From UBA1715 sp045599365 (lineage in GTDB: Bacteria; Bacteroidota; Bacteroidia; Bacteroidales; UBA1715), in NCBI GenBank assembly GCA_045599365.1, contig JAZRVS010000183.1, positions 1-64,000 of the forward strand: a stretch of DNA of 64,000 bases, in the 5' to 3' direction. Of this stretch, positions 43,304 through 50,633 are shown in pieces; the first letter of the stretch is position 1; every line of letters begins with the position of its first letter. A program made the translations under genes and the position numbers. Under the pieces are notes generated by a model that saw nothing but the letters and a program-made list of their open reading frames with translations, made no database searches and had not been told where the DNA came from.

Positions 43304-43311
43304 TATATTTG
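43304..43311 (+). promoter_or_regulatory. Candidate -7 element of GH8 gene
   Basis: TATATTTG, 19 bases before the ATG at 43331. Confidence 0.6.
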
Positions 43312-43330
43312 TGAAAATTAACAAAACAAA

Positions 43331-44965
43331 ATGAAAAGCAAATATTTCAATTTCGTATATGTATGCATTTTTGTATTCAGTTCTTTCTTTTTGTCTGCCC
43401 AATCCATAACGTATGGTAGTGGATATTCTGGTCCAATATGTGGCGATGATGATGGCTCTGGAGCCTACTACACAGGCGAATATCGGAATTTATTTGTAGA
43501 AATACTTGGAAAATCTGAAGCCTCAGTACAGTCAAAAATAGACAAAGCTTGGAAACATTTTTTTACACCAGGAAAGTCAACTGCTGTATATTGCGAAGTT
43601 GGTGACGATATGGCATATATTCACGATGTAGGTAACAATGATGTACGTACAGAAGGGCAATCGTATGGTATGATGATTTGTGTACAACTCGACCATCAAA
43701 CGGAATTTGATAAAATATGGCGATGGACAAAAAAATATATGCAACATTCTGGGAATGAATGGGATGGTTATTTCGCTTGGCAATGCAAAACAGATGGGAC
43801 AATAATAGATTATGGTTGCGCTCCCGATGGAGAAGAATATTTCATTACAGCTCTTTTACTCGCATCAAATAGATGGGGCAACGATGGTGATATTGATTAC
43901 AATGCTGAAGCTCAAAATATTCTTGAAAAAATAATGAACAAAACGGGAGTGAAAGGCGTACACAATATGTACGATGCAGAAAACCACATGGTTGTTTTCT
44001 CCCCTTTGTACGACAATGTAAAATTTAGCGATCCATCATATTGCTTACCCAGTTTTTTGGAATTATGGGCTCGTTGGTCGGAAACGAATAACGAATTTTG
44101 GGCTGAAGCAGCAACGGCAGCAAGAACATTACTACAAAAATCCTCTCATGAAACCACGGGACTATTCCCCGATTATAGTCAATTTGACGGAACGCCATAT
44201 AAACCAAGTTGGCAATCGTACGATACAAAACAATTTAAATTCGATGCCGCTCGCTGTGCTTTGAATGTGGGAATGGACTACAACTGGTTCCGAAGTGATA
44301 GTGCTAATCAAGTAGCAATGATGTCTCGTCTTTTGACGTTTATGAACGATGATGGTTTTCTTCACGGATATTTTGATTGGGACGGAGGAAATCCTGACGG
44401 ACCATACAACGAAGCATTGTCGGGCGCAAATGGCGTTGGTTGTTTTGCTGTGAATGACACAGTTTTAGCGAAAAAAATTTTATCGAAAATGTGGTCAACA
44501 CCTTTACCAACAGGACAATGGAGATACTTTAATGGTATGGTTTATTTTCTATCTCTCCTAAATGTTTCAGGTAATTTTAGAGTGTATAAACCTATTACTG
44601 AAATGATAGATACAACTGTAATTAACTCGTTCAACGGAATTACATACGATAAGTCTGTTACTTTTTCTACAAATATTGGTTGCAAAATTTATCGTGTACA
44701 CGTAATAGTTGACAATCCCGATAGCATTGAACCAGTAATTGATTATGGATTAAAATTGTATCCAAATCCAGCAAATGACAAAGTAACAATAGAATCTGAG
44801 AAAGAAATCTCATCGTTGGAATTGCTTGATATTGAAGGGAAATTACTTTCAACAGCAATAAAATCTTGCGAATTATCCGTAACAGGATTAGCAAAAGGAT
44901 TGTACTTTGTGAAAGTCAATTTTATGGACAACAACTATTCAACACTTAGCTTAACAATAAACTAA
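43331..44965 (+). CDS. GH8 glycoside hydrolase with T9SS sorting domain
   Basis: 544 residues. Signal peptide (FFLSAQS), a GH8 (alpha/alpha)6 catalytic domain (about 30-430) and a type A T9SS sorting domain (about 466-544; KLYPNPANDKVTIES, GLAKGLYFVKV). The catalytic block is VRTEGQSYGMMIC (general acid Glu, about residue 94) and APDGEEYFITALLLA follows. This is the arrangement of reducing-end-xylose-releasing exo-oligoxylanases (Rex), although endo-glucanase or chitosanase activity in the same family cannot be excluded. Exported to the cell surface or medium. Downstream gene starts 6 bases after the stop. Confidence 0.9.
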   Translation: MKSKYFNFVYVCIFVFSSFFLSAQSITYGSGYSGPICGDDDGSGAYYTGEYRNLFVEILGKSEASVQSKIDKAWKHFFTPGKSTAVYCEVGDDMAYIHDVGNNDVRTEGQSYGMMICVQLDHQTEFDKIWRWTKKYMQHSGNEWDGYFAWQCKTDGTIIDYGCAPDGEEYFITALLLASNRWGNDGDIDYNAEAQNILEKIMNKTGVKGVHNMYDAENHMVVFSPLYDNVKFSDPSYCLPSFLELWARWSETNNEFWAEAATAARTLLQKSSHETTGLFPDYSQFDGTPYKPSWQSYDTKQFKFDAARCALNVGMDYNWFRSDSANQVAMMSRLLTFMNDDGFLHGYFDWDGGNPDGPYNEALSGANGVGCFAVNDTVLAKKILSKMWSTPLPTGQWRYFNGMVYFLSLLNVSGNFRVYKPITEMIDTTVINSFNGITYDKSVTFSTNIGCKIYRVHVIVDNPDSIEPVIDYGLKLYPNPANDKVTIESEKEISSLELLDIEGKLLSTAIKSCELSVTGLAKGLYFVKVNFMDNNYSTLSLTIN

Positions 44966-44971
44966 AAAACA

Positions 44972-45478
44972 ATGAAAAGAATATTTAAACTATTTATTTG
45001 TTTACTTCCATTCGCAATGCAAGGATGTACATCAAACAAAACAACTAATCCTCGTGAGTATAAGTCAGAAAATATTGAAAACATGAAAGAAGTATATGAA
45101 TTTGTAAAATCGTGTGGATATTATTTTATTGCCACAGTTGATGGCGACCAACCAAGAGTAAGACCTTTTGGTACTGTAAATATCTTTGAAGACAAGTTGT
45201 ACATACAAACAGGACACGTAAAAAGAACAGCTCAACAAATAGAAAAGAATCCAAAAATTGAAATTTGTGCTTACAATGGAACCACCGAATGGATGCGCAT
45301 AGAAGCGACATTGGTAGAAGACGAACGTGTTGAAGCAAAACGAGCAATGTTAGACGCATACCCATCTCTCAAAAAAATGTACGATGCAGAAGACAATAAT
45401 ACCGCTGTCTATTTCTTAACAAAAGCTACCGCATACAAAAGTTCGTTTAGTGAACCAGAGAAAGTGTTGAAGTTTTAG
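44972..45478 (+). CDS. Pyridoxamine 5'-phosphate oxidase-like protein with possible lipobox
   Basis: 168 residues. The domain (about 34-168) with YYFIATVDGDQPRVRPFG, LYIQTGHVKRTAQQIEKNP and KIEICAYNGTTEWMRIEA follows the PNPOx-like split-barrel, FMN/F420-type fold. N-terminal MKRIFKLFICLLPFAMQGCT looks like a signal with Cys at 19; MQGC is only a loose lipobox, so export is uncertain. If real, it is an unusual periplasmic or lipid-anchored member of a family that is normally cytosolic. Starts 6 bases after the GH8 gene and likely shares its transcript. Confidence 0.72.
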   Translation: MKRIFKLFICLLPFAMQGCTSNKTTNPREYKSENIENMKEVYEFVKSCGYYFIATVDGDQPRVRPFGTVNIFEDKLYIQTGHVKRTAQQIEKNPKIEICAYNGTTEWMRIEATLVEDERVEAKRAMLDAYPSLKKMYDAEDNNTAVYFLTKATAYKSSFSEPEKVLKF

Positions 45479-45502
45479 ATTGAGATTATATTCAAATAAG
45501 AA

Positions 45503-45724
45503 TTGCGTGAGATAATAGAAACGGAAAATATAAAAGAAGAAGAAACACGGAAATTCATAGCCGATAGTTTCGACAATGGTTCTGTAAAAGTAACAGGTAC
45601 CGATGTGGCAAAAATCTTGCCACCTATATCACGCTTTGGCAAAAAAGGTTCTCACGATGAGAAACGAAAAACCGTTCTTGAAAAACTTTTGAATTTCTTC
45701 GATACATTCTTTGGAATGGTGTAA
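45503..45724 (+). pseudogene. HsdR C-terminal remnant (type I restriction subunit)
   Basis: About 73 codons read MREIIETENIKEEETRKF and then DFNGSVK-like, TGTDVAKILPPISRF, and ELLNFFDTFF-like text (exact end LEKLLNFFDTFFGMV). This is the C-terminal end of EcoR124-type HsdR, which is normally over 900 residues. An in-frame stop precedes the first codon (45497-45499) and the initial codon is TTG, so no intact gene exists. It lies on the 3' side of tRNA-Gln and carries no hsdM or hsdS. Read as the debris of a lost type I system. Confidence 0.82.
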
Positions 45725-45820
45725 ATAAATTCCGTACTCGCTTTTTTGTCATTGTATGCAGATAGGAAATAGTGATTTTCTTTTCATTGTATGCATCAAT
45801 CACGGAGGTTTTCAAAAATA

Positions 45821-45859
45821 AAAAAAGCAATTTATTGAATCTCAACAAATTGCTTTTTT
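45821..45859 (-). terminator. Terminator of tRNA-Gln
   Basis: Perfect 13-bp stem AAAAAAGCAATTT / AAATTGCTTTTTT (45821-45833, 45847-45859), with a minus-strand T run. Confidence 0.92.
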
Positions 45860-45864
45860 GAAAG

Positions 45865-45935
45865 TTGTCGTACAAGGATTCGAACCTCGACTAACTGGAC
45901 CAAAACCAGTTGTGCTGCCATTACACCATACGACA
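45865..45935 (-). tRNA. tRNA-Gln (TTG)
   Basis: 71 bases: acceptor TGTCGTA/TACGACA-A, anticodon stem ACTGG/CCAGT around TTTTGGT (anticodon TTG), T arm with TTCGAAT. CCA not encoded. Its 3' end faces the HsdR remnant. Confidence 0.95.
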
Positions 45936-45954
45936 GTCCGCCCAAATGGGTGTA

Positions 45955-45983
45955 CAAATATACACTTTTTTCTTTTCGTACAA
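45955..45983 (-). promoter_or_regulatory. Promoter of tRNA-Gln
   Basis: Minus strand: TTG (45981-45983), 18-base gap, TATATTTG (45955-45962). Confidence 0.65.
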
Positions 45984-46086
45984 CTACTTTGAAAAAAAAT
46001 TTTCAGAAATATCTTTTTTAGGAATAATATGGGAACAATATAATGTTTGAAATGCAGGCAGCAAAGGACGAAGCAACCCACTTCTG

Positions 46087-46575
46087 CTATTTTTTTATTT
46101 TCTTAAAATAATTCGTCGTTGAAAAACCATCTACAAAATCAATTGTTTTTACTTCTCCCCCATTAGCTAATACCTCTTTTGCACCAACAATATTCTCAAC
46201 AGAATAATCACTTCCCTTAACCAACACATTAGGCAAAAGTGTTGAAATAAGATTAAGCGGTGTATCTTCTTCAAATGGAATCACCAAGTCAATATATTCA
46301 AAACTTGCAACTGTTAATGCCCTTGATTCCAATTCTTTAATTGGACGATCTGGTCCCTTCAAGCGTTTTATAGATTCATCTGTATTTAGTCCCAAAATCA
46401 ATTTTGTTCCCAAATCGTGTGCTTGAGCAAGATAATAAACATGTCCTTTATGAATTATATCAAAACAACCATTGGTAAACACTACTTTTTCGCCTTGTTG
46501 TTTCCATTCTTCAACAATGCGTTTTGCATCATTGAGTGTTACAATTTTATTGAGTATTTCGTTTAATTTATTCAT
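46087..46575 (-). CDS. rfaE2: Heptose-1-phosphate adenylyltransferase-type (RfaE2-like) nucleotidyltransferase
   Basis: 162 residues. VVFTNGCFDIIHKGHVYYL (nucleotidyltransferase HxGH core, H-K-G-H) and the later block KGSDYSVENIVGAKEV match the C-terminal half of HldE (RfaE2), which makes ADP-glycero-manno-heptose for LPS. The start is the Met at 46575, eight bases inside the previous gene. Without seeing hldE's kinase half I cannot exclude another pathway cytidylyl/adenylyltransferase. Last gene of the four-gene panC operon. Confidence 0.85.
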   Translation of the reverse strand: MNKLNEILNKIVTLNDAKRIVEEWKQQGEKVVFTNGCFDIIHKGHVYYLAQAHDLGTKLILGLNTDESIKRLKGPDRPIKELESRALTVASFEYIDLVIPFEEDTPLNLISTLLPNVLVKGSDYSVENIVGAKEVLANGGEVKTIDFVDGFSTTNYFKKIKK

Positions 46576-47563
46576 TTTTAGTTGTTTTTCGAAAGACAAA
46601 ATACAAAGACAACAAGCCCAAAATGATTTCTACTATAAGTTGTGATTCATGACTAATTGTTGCATACAACAAACCTTCGGTATTAAAATCAAGACCATAA
46701 ATAGTAAGAGCAAGTGCCACAATATAATGGAACGCGCCAATTCCTCCTTGAACTGGAACTGCCATTCCAATACTTCCAACCACCAACAAGAACAATCCAT
46801 CAGCAGCACCAAGATGTGCAGTTTGTGGTATTGAAAAACAAACAAACCACGTCATCAACCAATAACAAATCCAAAGAAGTACTGTATAAACAATAAATTG
46901 ACCTCTTTTTTCAAGTTTGTAAATCGATTTTACGCCATCAAATATGCCTCTACAAAACGATGTTACTTTACTTATGATGATATTTTCCTTTTTTCGTAAA
47001 AAATAAAAAATAGCAACGATACCAATAAGAATCAAAACAACAACAACGATAGTTGCATAACTAATTGATGATAATCTCCCAATAGTCGGCATTATGACTT
47101 CATTTGAGATAAATGAGCCAAACCTTTCCATTTGCAAAAAAACTGATAAAAGAGCCAACAAGCACATCATTACAACATCAAATACTCGTTCAACAATTAC
47201 AGTACCGATAAGTTTATCAAATGGTAGTTTTTCTGTCTTTGAAAGCGCACCACAACGAGTGATTTCGCCTATACGAGGCAAAGCCATATTTGCGAAATAG
47301 CCGAACATTTCAGCCCAAAAAGAATTCCATAAACTTGGTTTATGATCGCACGTAGATTCAATAAGTAAATTCCATCGAGCAGCACGTATAAGATACGCAA
47401 CGATTGCAAATATCAATGCTAAACCTATCCACCAATAATTTGCGTGGACAATATCATTCCACATTGATGGCAAATCAACATCTTTGAAAACGTAAACAAG
47501 TAAACCTATGCCTATAATGGCAAAAACAATATAAGAGATTGTTTTTGATAGGTTTTTACTCAT
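46568..47563 (-). CDS. UPF0104/LPG-synthase-TM membrane protein
   Basis: 331 residues with about eight hydrophobic segments. NLLIESTCDHKPSLWNSFWA and MFGYFANMALPRIGEITRCG followed by DKLIGTVIVERVFDV match the lysylphosphatidylglycerol synthase transmembrane region (UPF0104), without the catalytic tRNA-dependent domain. Likely an inner-membrane protein that moves a lipid or lipid-linked sugar. Its last eight bases overlap the RfaE2 start, and it lies 2 bases after panD. Function uncertain. Confidence 0.85.
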   Translation of the reverse strand: MSKNLSKTISYIVFAIIGIGLLVYVFKDVDLPSMWNDIVHANYWWIGLALIFAIVAYLIRAARWNLLIESTCDHKPSLWNSFWAEMFGYFANMALPRIGEITRCGALSKTEKLPFDKLIGTVIVERVFDVVMMCLLALLSVFLQMERFGSFISNEVIMPTIGRLSSISYATIVVVVLILIGIVAIFYFLRKKENIIISKVTSFCRGIFDGVKSIYKLEKRGQFIVYTVLLWICYWLMTWFVCFSIPQTAHLGAADGLFLLVVGSIGMAVPVQGGIGAFHYIVALALTIYGLDFNTEGLLYATISHESQLIVEIILGLLSLYFVFRKTTKNE

Positions 47564-47565
47564 TT

Positions 47566-47916
47566 TCAGACGAGTTTATTGGTATTGGTATCAGGAAAAA
47601 TGACTGTTGGTTGAAATGATTTTGCCTCTTCAAAATCCATCAATGCATACGAAATAACGATTGCAACATCGCCCACAGTAAATTTATGAGCAGCTGGTCC
47701 ATTTAAGCATACAATACCACTACCTCTTTCTCCTTTAATAGCATACGTTTCTAAACGTTCTCCATTATTAAGATTGAGGACTTGCACTTTTTCATTAGGA
47801 ATGATATTAGCCGCCTCCATCAAAGCTTCATCCAACGTGATACTACCGACATAGTTAAGATTTGCTTCTGTAACCGTCACGCGGTGAATTTTCGATTTCA
47901 TTATTTCAATCATCAT
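47566..47916 (-). CDS. panD: Aspartate 1-decarboxylase precursor
   Basis: Converts aspartate to beta-alanine for pantothenate. 116 residues. The Gly-Ser self-cleavage site is in NYVGSITLDEALM (about 21-33); the Ser becomes the pyruvoyl cofactor. TYAIKGERGSG and NGPAAH follow as expected. The panC stop precedes it by 4 bases, so they form an operon. The first two codons are both ATG (47916 and 47913); either may serve as start. Confidence 0.97.
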   Translation of the reverse strand: MMIEIMKSKIHRVTVTEANLNYVGSITLDEALMEAANIIPNEKVQVLNLNNGERLETYAIKGERGSGIVCLNGPAAHKFTVGDVAIVISYALMDFEEAKSFQPTVIFPDTNTNKLV

Positions 47917-47920
47917 AACC

Positions 47921-48775
47921 TTATTGTTTTAGAGTTATGTTATCAATCAAGCGAACATCGCCAACATTCACTGTGATACAACCAACTATCCAACTTGCAT
48001 CATTCCACGATGAAACTGGTTGCATTGTATATCCATCAACAATTTCAAAATATTCTACTTCCAATAGAGGAACATTATTGACTGTAGTTTCAACAAATTC
48101 CTTTATTTCTGCTATAGAGCATTGTTTTACCTTATCAGCAGCCTTGAACAATGTTTGAGAAATTTGCACAGCTTGGCTACGTTGTTCTGCACTTAAACGG
48201 GCGTTTCGAGAACTCAAAGCCATTCCATCTTCTTCACGAACAATAGGGCAAGGGATAATTTCAATTTGTATGTTACGTTGACGAACCATTTCGCGAATAA
48301 TTGCAATTTGTTGGAAATCTTTCATTCCAAAATACGCTCTATCAGCAGGGACAAGTTCAAATAAACGATGGACAACAATACCAACGCCATTGAAATGACC
48401 AGGACGAGCAACACCCTCCATCACATTACCAATAGGTCCGAAATCGTATGATTCTGTAACATTTTCCAAACCTTCTGGATACATAGTTTCAACTGAAGGA
48501 ACAAATGCAATAGAGCAACCTACACTTTCTAACAATACTAAATCAGCATCAATAGTGCGGGGATATGTTTGTAAATCGTGTTTATTATTAAATTGTGTTG
48601 GATTTACCAAAATACTAACCGCAGTACAATCATTTTCTGCAATAGATTTCTTAACCAACGAAATATGTCCATTATGCAATGCACCCATTGTAGGTATAAA
48701 TCCCAATGAAAGCCCTTTGCTACGGACATCAGCAACAGCCTTTGCAATTTCTTCTCGCGTTTTACAAACTATCAT
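47921..48775 (-). CDS. panC: Pantothenate synthetase
   Basis: ATP-dependent condensation of pantoate and beta-alanine. 284 residues. IPTMGALHNGHISLVK (HIGH-type motif H-N-G-H, about 28-43), NPTQFN, and the KMSKS-like region with VREEDGMALSSRNARLS are present. First gene of panC-panD-UPF0104-rfaE2 on the minus strand. A dispersed repeat copy is just upstream (48794-48958). Confidence 0.97.
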   Translation of the reverse strand: MIVCKTREEIAKAVADVRSKGLSLGFIPTMGALHNGHISLVKKSIAENDCTAVSILVNPTQFNNKHDLQTYPRTIDADLVLLESVGCSIAFVPSVETMYPEGLENVTESYDFGPIGNVMEGVARPGHFNGVGIVVHRLFELVPADRAYFGMKDFQQIAIIREMVRQRNIQIEIIPCPIVREEDGMALSSRNARLSAEQRSQAVQISQTLFKAADKVKQCSIAEIKEFVETTVNNVPLLEVEYFEIVDGYTMQPVSSWNDASWIVGCITVNVGDVRLIDNITLKQ

Positions 48776-48793
48776 CTCACATATAAATTAGTA

Positions 48794-48958
48794 GGAAACA
48801 ACACACAAGTTAGTAGCACAATCATTTGTGATTAAGTGTCAGTAGTCAGTTCCCAGTTTGATTCCCATAATAGTAAGTTTATTACTCAAAGAAATTTAGC
48901 TAACAACTGATAACTGGTAACTGACAACTAAATTACTGCCAAATGTATATCATTACCA
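48794..48958 (+). repeat. Dispersed intergenic repeat, copy C
   Basis: About 165 bp from GGAAAC (48794) to ATTACC (48957). Matches copies at 13296-13460 (opposite strand) and 50374-50532. Internal stem candidate: GTCAGTTCCCAGTT with AACTGGTAACTGAC. It fills most of the panC-TonB intergenic gap; the rest (48959-49118) shows no gene. Confidence 0.85.
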
Positions 48959-49118
48959 ATTAGTATCGCAAAGGTACTATTTTTCATTGAAGTGAACAAA
49001 TAAAAGGGTATTGAGCTTTCTTGATTTAGATAAATTCCAAAAAAAAACATACTTTGAATCATAATTCAGATACTTTTACTATTTTAGCGAAAATTTTGAT
49101 AGTTAATACGTATTATAT

Positions 49119-49811
49119 ATGGAAATAAAAAAATCTGAGAAAGCAAACCTTGAAAACAAGGTCGTTCTATTTAGAGAAATTGGATTTGTGGTTGTATTAC
49201 TCATTATTTTAATTGTTTTCGAAATTGGAGTAAGCGAATCAAACAATGCAAATCTTTTGAATACTGAAATTTCTGAAGACGAGACAGAAATGGTAGAAGT
49301 TACTCGCGAAGAACAACAACCAGAGCCAGAACAACCAAAACCAGAAATGCCAGAACCTCCACGAGCAGAAAATATTGAAGAAACTGAGGATGCAAACGAG
49401 GACCAATCAAATTTAATAAATGAAAATAATGATGATCAAAACGCAGAAGTGGAACAGAACTTTAATTTTGAAGAAGAAGAAGAAGTTCAAGAGACTGTTC
49501 ACGTTCGTGTAGAAAAAATGCCTGGATTCCCTGGTGGAATGGGTTCATTGATTAAATTCATTGGAGAACATTTGGAATATCCTCAAGAAGCAGCTGACCT
49601 TGGTTTGGAAGGAACTGTTGTTGTGAAATTTGTTGTAAACAAAAATGGTAAGGCAGTTAACCCAGAAATTATAAAAGGTGTTAACCCAATGTTGGATAAA
49701 GCCGCATTAGACGTTGTTGCAAAATTACCTGCTTTTGAGCCAGGAGAACAAGCTGGTGAAAAAGTGCCTGTATATTTTAATTTACCTGTACAATTTAAGT
49801 TAGGCAAATAA
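49119..49811 (+). CDS. TonB-like energy transducer
   Basis: 230 residues: one N-terminal membrane helix (about 22-40), a proline/glutamate-rich periplasmic linker (about 58-130; a run of E-P pairs), and a TonB C-terminal domain (about 140-230) with VVVKFVVNKNGKAVNPEIIK and KVPVYFNLPVQFKL. It would pass proton-motive force to outer-membrane receptors. No exbB/exbD nearby. frr starts one base after its stop, an odd pairing that suggests cotranscription. Confidence 0.88.
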   Translation: MEIKKSEKANLENKVVLFREIGFVVVLLIILIVFEIGVSESNNANLLNTEISEDETEMVEVTREEQQPEPEQPKPEMPEPPRAENIEETEDANEDQSNLINENNDDQNAEVEQNFNFEEEEEVQETVHVRVEKMPGFPGGMGSLIKFIGEHLEYPQEAADLGLEGTVVVKFVVNKNGKAVNPEIIKGVNPMLDKAALDVVAKLPAFEPGEQAGEKVPVYFNLPVQFKLGK

Positions 49812-49812
49812 T

Positions 49813-50373
49813 ATGGAAGAACTCGAATTAGTTATTGAAGATACAAAAGAAAGAATGGTTGCTCCCTTGCAACGATTGGATTCTGAATTAACAAAACTTC
49901 GTGCTGGCAAAGCATCTCCAGTGATGTTAGATGGTGTAAAAGTTGATTACTATGGTTCTATGACACCACTTAGTCAAGTTGCCAACGTAAATACCCCAGA
50001 TGCTCGTACGCTCGTAGTTCAACCATGGGAAAAGAAATTGATTGACCCAATTGAAAAAGCTATCTTAGCTGCAAATTTAGGTTTAACCCCTATCAATGAT
50101 GGTCAACTGATTCGCATTTGCATTCCTGTATTAACAGAAGAACGTCGTAAAGAAATCTGCAAACAAGTTCGTGCAGAAGCAGAAAACACAAAAGTTGTCA
50201 TTCGTAATATTCGCCGTGATGCCAATGAAATGTTAAAAAAGCTTCAAAAAGATGGACTTCCTGAAGATATGGCAAAAGATGGTGAAGTGCAAATTCAGAA
50301 AATCATTGATGGAGCTATCGCAAAGGTTGACGAAAAGGTTGTTGCGAAAGAAGCCGATGTAATGAAAATATAA
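49813..50373 (+). CDS. frr: Ribosome recycling factor
   Basis: 186 residues. Releases ribosomes from mRNA after termination, together with EF-G. LTKLRAGKASPVMLDGVKVD and the middle PDARTLVVQPWEKKLIDPIE, then IPVLTEERRKEICKQ, are the family pattern. One base after the TonB-like gene. A copy of the dispersed repeat begins immediately after its stop codon. Confidence 0.97.
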   Translation: MEELELVIEDTKERMVAPLQRLDSELTKLRAGKASPVMLDGVKVDYYGSMTPLSQVANVNTPDARTLVVQPWEKKLIDPIEKAILAANLGLTPINDGQLIRICIPVLTEERRKEICKQVRAEAENTKVVIRNIRRDANEMLKKLQKDGLPEDMAKDGEVQIQKIIDGAIAKVDEKVVAKEADVMKI

Positions 50374-50532
50374 GGAAACCATATACAAGTTGGCAACACA
50401 ATCATTTGTAATCGGGTGTCAGTAGTTTGTTTTCGGTTTAAATTCCTTAATGATAAGTTAGTTAGTTGATTACACAAAGAGATTCGTCAGACAACTGACA
50501 ACTAAATTATTGCCAAGATGTAATCATTGCCA
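50374..50532 (+). repeat. Dispersed intergenic repeat, copy B
   Basis: About 160 bp, beginning directly after the frr stop (GGAAAC at 50374) and ending near 50532. Shares CAACACAATCATTTGTAAT and the CTGACAACTAAATTATTGCC end with copies A and C. Confidence 0.85.
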
Positions 50533-50556
50533 AATGAAATTTCTTCTCTAAACTAT

Positions 50557-50589
50557 AAAAAGGAACGCAACGCATTGTGTTCCTTTTTT
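50557..50589 (+). terminator. Terminator of frr
   Basis: AAAAAGGAACGCAA pairs with TTGTGTTCCTTTTT (one G-T) around a 4-base loop, with T tail. Confidence 0.9.
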
Positions 50590-50610
50590 TGTCTATACAA
50601 TAAATTTTCC

Positions 50611-50618
50611 TACATTTG
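50611..50618 (+). promoter_or_regulatory. Candidate -7 element of NSS transporter
   Basis: TACATTTG, 15 bases before ATG 50634; an in-frame TTG at 50616 lies inside this box and is not used. Confidence 0.6.
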
Positions 50619-50633
50619 GAACAAAATAAAACT

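Noticed and set aside
43102..43314. A 70-codon ORF rich in Leu, Ile, Ser and Tyr
   Set aside because: It is a translation of the 7-bp CTCTTAT repeat; periodic LISYLLS pattern comes from the repeat, not from protein selection.
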